A stretch of 5,465 nt of DNA. It comes from Bacteroidetes bacterium QH_1_64_81 (GTDB lineage Bacteria > Bacteroidota > Rhodothermia > Rhodothermales > Salinibacteraceae). This document shows, one piece after another, positions 1 through 5,465 of the stretch; positions within the stretch are counted from its first letter, which is position 1; each line of letters begins with the position of its first letter. The notes beneath the pieces are model-generated. The model was not told the origin of the DNA and did no database searches. It was given only the letters and a program-made list of their open reading frames with translations. The stretch spans positions 1-5,465 of the forward strand of contig PXSX01000280.1 of assembly GCA_003022655.1 (NCBI GenBank), in the 5' to 3' direction. A program made the translations under genes and the position numbers.

Positions 1-36
1 AAGGACCGGGAGCAACTTCGCGGCCGGATGCTGCAT
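1..36 (-). CDS. Possible start of a downstream gene, cut by the window edge
   Basis: An ATG on the minus strand at 36-34 opens a frame that stays open to the window edge and reads MQHPAAKLLPVL. It lies 51 bases after the stop of the adenosyltransferase gene, in the same direction, so it could be the next gene of the same transcription unit. Twelve codons are too few to name a family, and no convincing ribosome-binding site is visible. The call rests only on position and an open frame, so it is tentative. Confidence 0.2.
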   Translation of the reverse strand, partial: MQHPAAKLLPVL

Positions 37-51
37 GTCGTGCGGGGGCGG

Positions 52-68
52 TGAGCGGAGTCGAAAGG
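52..68. repeat. REP-like half-site related to the element at 2519-2586
   Basis: The stretch TGAGCGGAGTCGAAAGG lies in the 51-base gap after the adenosyltransferase gene. Its core GAGCGGAGTCGA (53-64) matches GAGCGAAGTCGA at 2520-2531 in 11 of 12 positions; the latter is one arm of the nested palindrome further right. Short GAGCGAAGTCGA-type sequences are common in extragenic repeats of many bacteria, so this is probably a degenerate or half copy. No second arm is visible here. Confidence 0.35.
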
Positions 69-87
69 GGCAATGTGGTCTGGGGGA

Positions 88-690
88 CTACTGGGCCGTT
101 TCCTCCGGACCGTCCTCTCCAAGCGCCGAGGAGGCGGGCTCCCAGGTATCTTCCTGGACGCCGGCTTTGCGGTTGGCCCAACGGGCCAGGACGAAGAAGA
201 GGTCGGAAAGGCGATTCAGATAAACGATGGACTGCTCGTTGATGGGGGTGGAGGTGCTCGCCTCTACGATGTGGCGCTCGGCCCGACGACACACCGTGCG
301 CGCGGAGTGGAGCGACGCCCCGACCGGAGTGCCGCCCGGCAGGATGAATCGCTCCAGCGACGGAAGGTCCGCATCGAAGCGGTCGATCCGGTCCTCCACC
401 GCCGTGACGTGTTCCTCCTCGATGCGCTCCACGACCGGCGTGGCGTCCATCGGGGTTGCCAGGTCGGCCCCCAGAACGAACAGCTCCTCTTGAAGAGTGC
501 CGAGCACAGGGTCGAGCGTCTCCTCCTCGGGCTCCCCGTCGAGGTGGGCGCGGGCCAGTCCCACGATCGAGTTGGTCTCGTCGACCGTGCCGTAGGCGTC
601 GATGCGCGGATTGCCTTTTCCCACGCGCTCCCCCCCGAAGAGAGCCGTGGTGCCGTCGTCGCCGGTCCGGGTGTAGATCCGCGTGCTCAT
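88..690 (-). CDS. pduO: PduO-type ATP:cob(I)alamin adenosyltransferase
   Basis: The 200-residue product transfers the 5'-deoxyadenosyl group of ATP to cob(I)alamin, making adenosylcobalamin in the cytoplasm. The PduO-family signatures are present in order: the N-terminal ATP-binding motif TRTGDDGTT (7-15) followed by LFGGERV (17-23); AYGTVDETNS (32-41); FVLGADLATP (71-80); FILPGG (115-120); ARTVCRRAER (130-139); and the C-terminal YLNRLSDLFFVLAR (157-170). Length is normal for the family and the frame is intact. An acidic, low-complexity tail follows residue 180. The ATG at 690-688 is chosen because the family begins immediately before the TRTGD motif; the frame stays open far upstream, but that part overlaps the ABC gene and matches nothing in this family. 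The start lies 58 bases after the ABC ATPase stop, which suggests co-transcription. The ribosome-binding site is weak. The PduO family is clear; use for B12 salvage is inferred. Confidence 0.94.
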   Translation of the reverse strand: MSTRIYTRTGDDGTTALFGGERVGKGNPRIDAYGTVDETNSIVGLARAHLDGEPEEETLDPVLGTLQEELFVLGADLATPMDATPVVERIEEEHVTAVEDRIDRFDADLPSLERFILPGGTPVGASLHSARTVCRRAERHIVEASTSTPINEQSIVYLNRLSDLFFVLARWANRKAGVQEDTWEPASSALGEDGPEETAQ

Positions 691-748
691 CGGAGTGGAA
701 GTGTGGCCCGAAAGGAAACGGAGCAGGTCGTCAACCGCGTAGCACGGC

Positions 749-1600
749 TCATCTCGGCTCGCGGTTCCGACCGAACGCCACGTTCTCCTCGTCCGGTCGA
801 GAGGTCTTTTTCGAGGTCGAAGACGACGCGATCGGTCCCAGATAGTCGATCCGCAGCGTGCCGTTTGGGTGCCGGTCCACCTCCGCCCGCATGCCGAAGA
901 CCTCCGCGATTCGGTCGGGGGTGAGCACGGCGCCGGGCGGCCCCTCGGCGCGCAGCTTCCCCTCATCGAGGAGGAGAAGCCGGTCGGCGTAGCGGGCGGC
1001 GAGTTCAAGGTCGTGGCCCACCGCGAGGACCGTCCGCCCCTCTGCCACCTGCGTCCGCACCTGATCCATGAACGAAAACTGGTAGTGCACGTCGAGGTGG
1101 GCGGTGGGCTCGTCGAGCAGGAGGAGATCGGTGTCCTGCACGAGCGCCTGCGCCAGAAAGACGCGCTGCATCTCCCCGCCACTCAGTGACAGGACGGAGC
1201 GATGCCCGAAGTCCTCCAGATCAACCCGCGCGAGGGTCTCCCGCACCCGATCCTGGTCTGAGGCCCGGTATGCCTGGAACCATCCCCGGTGCGGCGCGCG
1301 CCCGAGCAACACGAACTCCTCGACGGTAAAGTCGAACGTCAGCGATCGCGCCTGCCGCACGAAGGCGAGCGTCCGAGCGCGTTTCTGTGCGCGTAGGTCC
1401 TCGTTCGGTACGCCCTCCAGGCAGATGTCTCCCTCGAACGGGATGTGCCCGCCGATGGCGCGCAGCAGGGTAGTTTTGCCGGCCCCGTTGGGCCCCAGCA
1501 CTCCCACCCAGCGGCCCGCCGACACGTCGAAGCCAACGTCCCGCAGGATCGTGTGGCCGTCGAGCGTGACGGTGAGCTGATCGACCGAGAGCAAGGCCAC
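749..1600 (-). CDS. ABC transporter ATP-binding protein, cobalamin/Fe-siderophore/haem uptake family (BtuD/FecE/HmuV-like)
   Basis: This 283-residue protein is the cytoplasmic ATPase of a binding-protein-dependent importer. All nucleotide-binding elements are present: Walker A GPNGAGKTT (36-44), Q-loop Gln83, signature LSGGE (139-143), Walker B LLLLDEP (159-165), D-loop AHLD (167-170) and H-loop His196. The segment FVLLGRAPHRGWF (96-108) and the end PPGAVLTPDRIAEVFG (221-236) are typical of the FecE/BtuD/HmuV group. A low-complexity tail (about 257-283) follows the conserved domain. The start is GTG at 1600-1598; an in-frame TAA at 1618-1616 rules out a longer ATG start. The next gene makes adenosylcobalamin, which favours corrinoid as the substrate, but iron-siderophore or haem cannot be excluded from sequence. 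No permease or binding protein is adjacent in the window; the upstream neighbour is a methyltransferase. Confidence 0.93.
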   Translation of the reverse strand: MALLSVDQLTVTLDGHTILRDVGFDVSAGRWVGVLGPNGAGKTTLLRAIGGHIPFEGDICLEGVPNEDLRAQKRARTLAFVRQARSLTFDFTVEEFVLLGRAPHRGWFQAYRASDQDRVRETLARVDLEDFGHRSVLSLSGGEMQRVFLAQALVQDTDLLLLDEPTAHLDVHYQFSFMDQVRTQVAEGRTVLAVGHDLELAARYADRLLLLDEGKLRAEGPPGAVLTPDRIAEVFGMRAEVDRHPNGTLRIDYLGPIASSSTSKKTSRPDEENVAFGRNREPR

Positions 1601-1716
1601 GCCGCCGTTCAGGGCTTATGAGAAGGACCACATCAGAAGTCCGAACGCGTCACGGAGGCCCCTGTTCGGGTCGACCACCGTACCGTCAGGGTGGGGGAGG
1701 TAGCCCCAGCGCGGGT

Positions 1717-2382
1717 TTACGCGGGCGTGACAATCAGCACCTCTGAGGGCACGCCCCAGGCCGTCACGACAGCGTGATGCTGTTCCCGCCAGCGCGCCTC
1801 ATCCAGACGGGGCTGCACGCGAACGGGCCGACAGCCGCCTACCCACGCCGGGCGAAGGGCATGCATAGTGTCCCAGAGGTGGGATACGGCGCCCGAGAGC
1901 ACTCCCGCCCCCCATGTCAGTCCGGCCACACACAACCGCCCTCGCTCGCCCAGCAGACGATGCGCCTCGTCCAACAGGGTCCGTGCATCCTCGCGCGAGA
2001 GGAGATCCAGGATGTACGTGGCGACGATCCGGTCCTCCGACCCCTTGGGCCGATCGAACGTCAGGGTGCCGTCGGTCTGTCGCACCGTCGCCCGCGTCCC
2101 AAACGGCGCCAGTCGCTCGCGGGCAACCTGCACCATCTCGCCGCTGAGGTCGACACCCTCGTACCGCGCCTCCGGCGGACACCGCTCGCGGAGGAGGCGC
2201 TCGGCGACCCGCCCGGTCCCGCACCCTACCTCGAAGACGGCCCGGGCGTCCTCAAACGCCCCCTGCACGACGAGCGTGTTCAGGGCCGGGTCCTCGTAGA
2301 AGGCCTGCGTGTCCTGCCACGCTCCGATCCGATCGTAGACGGCCCTCGCCTCCTGCCGGGACAACATGCGTCTGGACCCCAT
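1717..2382 (-). CDS. Class I SAM-dependent methyltransferase
   Basis: From the chosen start the product is 221 residues and soluble. It has a Rossmann-type SAM-binding core: motif I VFEVGCGTGRVAERLL (49-64), then YEGVDLSGEMVQVAR (74-88) with the acidic residue Asp78 that usually binds the SAM ribose, and RIVATYILDLLS (118-129) in the position of motif IV. The C-terminal WGVPSEVLIV (209-218) is a plausible natural end for this group. The substrate cannot be told from the sequence. The frame extends 21 codons upstream to 2445, but those residues do not look conserved. ATG at 2382-2380 or five codons later at 2367-2365 is more likely; neither has a strong ribosome-binding site. The stop is 116 bases upstream of the ABC ATPase start, so co-transcription is possible but not evident. 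Upstream lies the inverted-repeat element. Confidence 0.85.
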   Translation of the reverse strand: MGSRRMLSRQEARAVYDRIGAWQDTQAFYEDPALNTLVVQGAFEDARAVFEVGCGTGRVAERLLRERCPPEARYEGVDLSGEMVQVARERLAPFGTRATVRQTDGTLTFDRPKGSEDRIVATYILDLLSREDARTLLDEAHRLLGERGRLCVAGLTWGAGVLSGAVSHLWDTMHALRPAWVGGCRPVRVQPRLDEARWREQHHAVVTAWGVPSEVLIVTPA

Positions 2383-2436
2383 GACGACAGGAGCAGCGTC
2401 AGGAAAAACAGAGGAGGTTCGTCCATGCGTCCACAC

Positions 2437-2448
2437 ACTACGCAATAC
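2437..2448 (+). repeat. Direct repeat, left copy (pairs with 2656-2667)
   Basis: ACTACGCAATAC occurs here and again, identically, at 2656-2667. The two copies bracket the nested inverted-repeat element with 207 bases between them. A 12-base perfect direct repeat on both sides of a palindromic element would fit a target-site duplication or recombination product, but the inverted repeats do not abut the direct repeats, so that reading is uncertain. Confidence 0.5.
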
Positions 2449-2488
2449 GCACTACTGGATTGTCAAGACTCATTCTTTAGGCTCTGCA

Positions 2489-2622
2489 GCGATCTCAAAA
2501 TTCCATGGCAAGTCGCTCCGAGCGAAGTCGAGGAGCCTCCATGGGCGCTGGCAGCCTACTTCAGGGAGATTTCTCGACTACGCTCGAAATGACGGGCCGT
2601 GATTTGGGAATTTTGAGATCGC
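2489..2622. repeat. Nested inverted-repeat element (MITE- or REP-like), outer arms
   Basis: GCGATCTCAAAATTCC (2489-2504) and GGAATTTTGAGATCGC (2607-2622) are perfect 16-base reverse complements, 102 bases apart. Further out, TCATTCT (2470-2476) and AGAATGA (2636-2642) also pair, so the folded structure could span about 173 bases. The arms are AT-richer than the surrounding genes. No coding frame inside it looks real. The element fills most of the 288-base gap between the methyltransferase start and the deformylase stop. Layout is like a non-autonomous miniature element or a compound extragenic palindrome. As RNA it would form a long hairpin, which could also end or protect transcripts from the right. 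Mobility is inferred, not shown. Confidence 0.65.
2519..2586. repeat. Inner palindrome of the element, REP-like
   Basis: CGAGCGAAGTCGAG (2519-2532) pairs with CTCGACTACGCTCG (2573-2586) with one mismatch in 14 and a 40-base loop. The right arm sits in the sequence TTTCTCGACTACGCTCGAAATGACGG, a type of sequence seen in extragenic repeats of many unrelated bacteria. AATGACGG recurs at 2638-2645, after the outer arm. The relation to the half-site at 52-68 supports a dispersed repeat family in this genome. Confidence 0.6.
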
Positions 2623-2655
2623 GTATTCAACCCGTAGAATGACGGTTGGCGCTGT

Positions 2656-2667
2656 ACTACGCAATAC
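2656..2667 (+). repeat. Direct repeat, right copy (pairs with 2437-2448)
   Basis: This second identical copy of ACTACGCAATAC ends four bases before the stop codon of the deformylase gene. See the left copy for interpretation. Confidence 0.5.
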
Positions 2668-2670
2668 CAC

Positions 2671-3175
2671 TTATCGTGCAGGCACCTGCTCGTCGTCCTG
2701 CGTCACAAGCGGGTAGTCGGCTTCGACTTCTCCGTTGACCATCTCCCGCAGGGGGCGCTGGAGCAGCCGCTTTCGGAAGCTGCTGAGGTAGTCGGTAAAG
2801 AGGACGCCGTCGAGGTGGTCGCGCTCGTGCTGCAGGACGCGGGCCAGCATGTGTCCGGCCTCGATCTCCTGCTCCTCAAAGGTGCGGTCGAGATAGCGCA
2901 TCCGGATCCGCTCGGGCCGCGTCACCGCCTCCCGCACCTCGGGGATGGAGAGGCACCCCTCCTCGAGGTCGACGGTCTCGGTGCTCTCCTCCACGATTTC
3001 GGGGTTGATGAGGACCATCGGCTGCGGCGGGAGGGGCTCCGCCGACGCCGGCGGCGTTGCGCATTGTCTCGATCATGTCGTCGATCAGAGACTGCAGGTC
3101 GTCAGTGTTTTCCTCTACTGGCTCAGTCTCCTGGCGCAGGGCGTCGTGGCCGTAGACGTAAACGGGGAGAACCAT
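2671..3175 (-). pseudogene. def: Peptide deformylase, broken by an out-of-frame internal deletion
   Basis: Peptide deformylase removes the formyl group from the N-terminal methionine of new proteins and is normally essential. The N-terminal part reads MVLPVYVYGHDALRQ and continues to MIETMRNAAGVG in one frame (3175-3041). The C-terminal part reads LPPQPMVLINPEIVEE onward in another frame (3033-2674). It keeps motif 2, EGCLSIP (2961-2941, with the metal-binding Cys), and motif 3, HERDH (2829-2815, two metal-binding His and the catalytic Glu). Between them the family needs motif 1, GxGLAAxQ, and a following strand and loop. Only the first glycines are present, and about 25-30 codons are absent. 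Reading on in the N-terminal frame gives unrelated sequence ending at 2876. Both halves are otherwise well conserved, with no additional stops. The product cannot be an active enzyme as written. Either the sequence is misassembled or another def copy exists elsewhere. The start is the ATG at 3175-3173, which matches the family N-terminus. Confidence 0.88.
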
Positions 3176-3308
3176 GGGCAATGCGGATTGCGAAGGTCTC
3201 ATGCGACCGTACCTACAACGCGACGACTCGACGGAAAGTGCCGAGACGCACCCGTGCAAAAACAGAGATCCCGAAAACTCTCACCCCTCGACCTCCCCCC
3301 TCAACGCG

Positions 3309-3597
3309 CTACTCCCGCCCGTAGTCGTCCTCGATGCGAATCACGTCGTCCTCTACACAGAGCCCCATCTGCGTCTCGATAAAGACGAGCGGCTCGTCGC
3401 CGTCGTTTTCGATGCGGTGCGCGTCTCCCACGTCGATGAAGCAGGTGTCGCCCTCCGACACGTCGATCGCTTCGTCGTTGCGGGTGAAGACGCCCTCGCC
3501 CCGCACGACGACCCAGTGCTCCTCTCACCCGGTAGCCGGGCTCATTGAGGTACTCTTCCCAGCGGCCCCAGGGGCGGTCGTCAGCGTCGAGAAGCAT
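3309..3597 (-). pseudogene. Mannose-6-phosphate isomerase-type cupin, broken by an out-of-frame internal deletion
   Basis: The product resembles the small stand-alone cupins related to the C-terminal domain of type II phosphomannose isomerase/mannose-1-phosphate guanylyltransferase. The N-terminal part, MLLDADDRPWGRWEEYLNEP through GYRV (3597-3526), matches the family's opening Trp-Gly segment. The C-terminal part, EHWVVVRGEGVFTRNDEA and onward (3521-3312), matches the second half, including GDTCFIDVGDAHRIEN and the ending EDDVIRIEDDYGR. The two are in different frames, and a TGA sits in the C-terminal frame just before the join (3527-3525). About 20 codons are missing, which in relatives carry the PGxRLSLQxHHxR stretch, including cupin motif 1 metal ligands. 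Translation from the ATG at 3597 would leave the family and end at 3301 as a 98-residue product. The substrate of such stand-alone cupins is not known. No strong ribosome-binding site is visible. Confidence 0.82.
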
Positions 3598-3679
3598 TGT
3601 GGATCAGACGGGTTTGGATTCGAAGTAGTAGCGAAGCGAGAAAGTCAGCATCTCATCAGAACCGGCCATTCGGCGTCTC

Positions 3680-5460
3680 CTACATTTCCACCGTAGCGTC
3701 GGCCGCTTTGCGGGAAGGAGACGCCGTCTCGACGGAGGTACCGATGGTCCACAGAAGCCCCCCGAGCAGGATCGCCCCCACGATCAGCCCAATCGACCAG
3801 TGCATCCCAAAGCCCGCGGGCAGCGTCCCGAACAGAATGGCGACGGTCCCCACGATGAGCGCGTACGGCAACTGCGTCCGCACGTGCTCGATGTGGTCGC
3901 AGCCGCTGGCCATCGACGAGAGGATGGTGGTATCGGAGATCGGGGAGCAGTGGTCGCCCCAGACCGACCCGGCGAGCACGCAGGAGACCGACGAGTAGAG
4001 AATGTGGTAGTGAGTGGGGGCATCCATCCCGAGACGAGGTAGTCGGCCGTGTGCAGCACCTCGGTAATGTTCGAGAGCGACCACGCCAGCACGAGGATGA
4101 TCATCGCGAACAGCATGGACTTCAGGCCCTCGTACCACGCCTCCACGGTCTGCTCCAGGTCCAAAATGCCCTGCCCGAGGGAGAGCGCAGCGGCGACCAC
4201 AACCCCGAGCAGCGACCCCCACATGAGGGCCGTGTACGAATTGGCCTCGCCGATGATGTCACTCAGTGAGGCGTCTGCCCCGACGGCCTGAACGCCCGTC
4301 GCGTAGAGTCCCACTAGCACACCGCCCACCAGCACAACGATCGGAATCACCGCATTCACGGCGCGATACGGCGTTCCTTCCGGCGGCTCGAGCTCCTCCC
4401 CCTCGGCCGCCTCGTCGACGTTGGCGTCGTCCCCCAGCACCTTGCCCGTGTCTCGCGCCCGCTCTTCGGCCTCAAGCATCGGTCCAAAGTCAAGCCCAGT
4501 ATAGGCCACGAGGAAGACAAAAAGCAGGGCGAGGAATGGATAAAAATTGTACGGAAGGGAATTGAGAAACACCGAGTACGCCCCCTGCGAAAACCCCTCG
4601 ATGTTCTCGATTGCGGTGCCCAGCAGCCCCACCTGATACCCGATCCAGGTCGTCACGAGGGCGACCGTCGAAATGGGGGCGGCCGTGGAGTCGACGACGT
4701 AGGCCAGCTTCTCCCGCGAGATGCGGAGGCGATCGGTCACGGGCCGCATCGTGTTGCCCACGATGAGCGTGTTGGCGTAGTCGTCGAAAAAAATGCTGAT
4801 CCCCAGAACCCCAGTCACCATCTGTCCGCGCCGGGAGTCGTTTGCAAAGCCGGTGAGGCGCTCAACGATGCCCAGGGTGCCGCCGTTCTTGGAAATGATG
4901 CCGACCATGCCCCCAATCATGAGCGAAAACAGAATGATGGCCACGTGATCGGGGTTGGCCATCGCATCGAGCACGTAGACCTCAAACGCGTCGAGCAATC
5001 CCTTGAACAAGGCCCAGGGCGTGAAGCTGATGGCGGTGACGGCCCCGATCCATACGCCGAAAAACAGCGCCGGCACTACCTTCCGGTACACGAGGGCCAT
5101 GCCGATGGCCAGGAGGGGCGGCAGGAGGGACAGCCAGCCGGGAATCGACCGGGTGCTCGTGGACCGGAGCACCTCTCCGTTGCTCACAACGTCTACAGAG
5201 ACGGTCCCGCCGGAGGCAGTGGTCACCTCCTCACTTATCCACTCCTCCGCGTCCGCATTGTATTCGAGTGGCACGGTCCGCCCCCCGACCCGAACGGCCA
5301 GCGTCCCGGGGGCCGCCAGGGACGAGTCGCCCGGCACGGTGACCGAAAACTCGATGCCGTTCAGCACGGGATCCGGCACGTCAATGGCGCCTTGCTCCTG
5401 TCCGAGGGCTGTCGGCATCATGAGTACGAACAGCCCTATGCCGATGAAGAGAGCCCGCAT
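3680..5460 (-). pseudogene. nhaC: NhaC-family Na+/H+ antiporter with N-terminal exported domain, broken by an out-of-frame internal deletion
   Basis: This family exchanges sodium for protons across the inner membrane, fitting a salt-rich habitat. The first part (5460-4031, about 477 residues) begins with a signal-peptide-like stretch (1-21, ending TALGQ). A beta-rich, probably periplasmic domain follows (about 22-107), then multiple membrane helices from about 108. It carries the family motifs FFDDYANTLIVGN (224-236) and DSTAAPIS (257-264), and an acidic loop at 327-365. It ends at HTADYLVS. The C-terminal 116 residues are in another frame (4030-3683): GMDAPTHYHILYSS, then SVWGDHCSPISDTTILSS, both strongly conserved in NhaC. 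Missing between them are about 50 codons, which in relatives form membrane segments and the TGTSWG motif. Reading on in the first frame gives Ser/Arg/Pro-rich nonsense to 3784. The ATG at 5460-5458 is taken because of the signal peptide; only five bases lie upstream, so a longer start cannot be excluded. Confidence 0.88.
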
Positions 5461-5465
5461 TCCAG

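Noticed and set aside
73..924. Long plus-strand open frame (283 codons) opposite the adenosyltransferase and ABC genes
   Set aside because: It is antisense to two clear protein families, is rich in Arg, Pro and Gly as expected of a shadow frame at high GC, and shows no motif.
691..1182. Upstream extension of the adenosyltransferase frame to 1182
   Set aside because: The extension overlaps the ABC ATPase in another frame and reads as Arg/Ser/Pro-rich nonsense; the family begins at the ATG at 690.
1601..1716. Cobalamin riboswitch ahead of the ABC ATPase
   Set aside because: The gap is too short and I could not find a B12-box-like conserved sequence on the minus strand.
2438..2466. TTGACA on the minus strand (2466-2461) as a -35 box for the methyltransferase
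   Set aside because: No TATAAT-like or Bacteroidota TAnnTTTG-like element follows at a suitable distance, so a promoter cannot be supported.
1774..2592. Long plus-strand open frame (272 codons) opposite the methyltransferase
   Set aside because: It lies antisense to a gene with a clear SAM-binding motif, runs into the repeat element, and has no recognisable domain.
2671..3018. The 115-codon open frame as a complete short peptide deformylase
   Set aside because: It starts in the middle of the fold and lacks the N-terminal third, which is found upstream in another frame, so it is the back half of a broken gene.
3176..3308. Terminator or promoter in the gap between the cupin and the deformylase
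   Set aside because: There is a short T-run (TGTTTTTG on the minus strand) but no stem of useful length before it and no clear promoter boxes; I see nothing definable in this gap.
3019..4035. Programmed ribosomal frameshifting or bypassing as an explanation of the three broken genes
   Set aside because: Recoding could restore frame but not the missing conserved amino acids, and no shared slippery sequence or hairpin is seen at the three joins.

Overview
The window is GC-rich (roughly 60-65 % by eye) and every gene I can support is on the minus strand, so the genes read from right to left. The proteins are rich in Asp and Glu (for example the peptide deformylase-like and cupin-like products), and the sequences resemble those of halophilic Rhodothermota/Bacteroidota such as Salinibacter. 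The taxonomic call is an inference from family resemblance and composition, not from a marker gene.

Left half (1-2382), intact genes. In transcription order these are a class I SAM-dependent methyltransferase (2382-1717), an ABC-transporter ATPase of the iron-siderophore/haem/cobalamin uptake family (1600-749, GTG start), and a PduO-type ATP:cob(I)alamin adenosyltransferase (690-88). The ATPase and the adenosyltransferase lie 58 bases apart. Together they suggest corrinoid uptake followed by conversion to adenosylcobalamin, although no permease or binding protein lies in the window. A further minus-strand gene may start at 36 and run off the left edge.

Middle (2383-2670), non-coding. This 288-base gap holds a nested inverted-repeat element. 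A perfect 16-base inverted repeat (2489-2504 / 2607-2622) encloses a 14-base inverted repeat with one mismatch (2519-2532 / 2573-2586). The whole is flanked by a perfect 12-base direct repeat (2437-2448 / 2656-2667). It looks like a MITE- or REP-type extragenic element, and a related half-site lies at 52-68.

Right half (2671-5460), three broken genes. In transcription order these are an NhaC-family Na+/H+ antiporter with an N-terminal secreted-type domain (5460-3680), a small mannose-6-phosphate-isomerase-type cupin (3597-3309), and peptide deformylase (3175-2671). Each has a well-preserved beginning in one frame and a well-preserved end in another. In each, a conserved central segment is missing at the switch: about 50 codons in nhaC, about 20 in the cupin and about 25-30 in def. 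These are not single-base frameshifts but out-of-frame internal deletions, and each removes a signature motif. Three such lesions in consecutive genes, with no other decay, is the most striking feature of the window. It means either an assembly defect or very recent, clustered gene inactivation.
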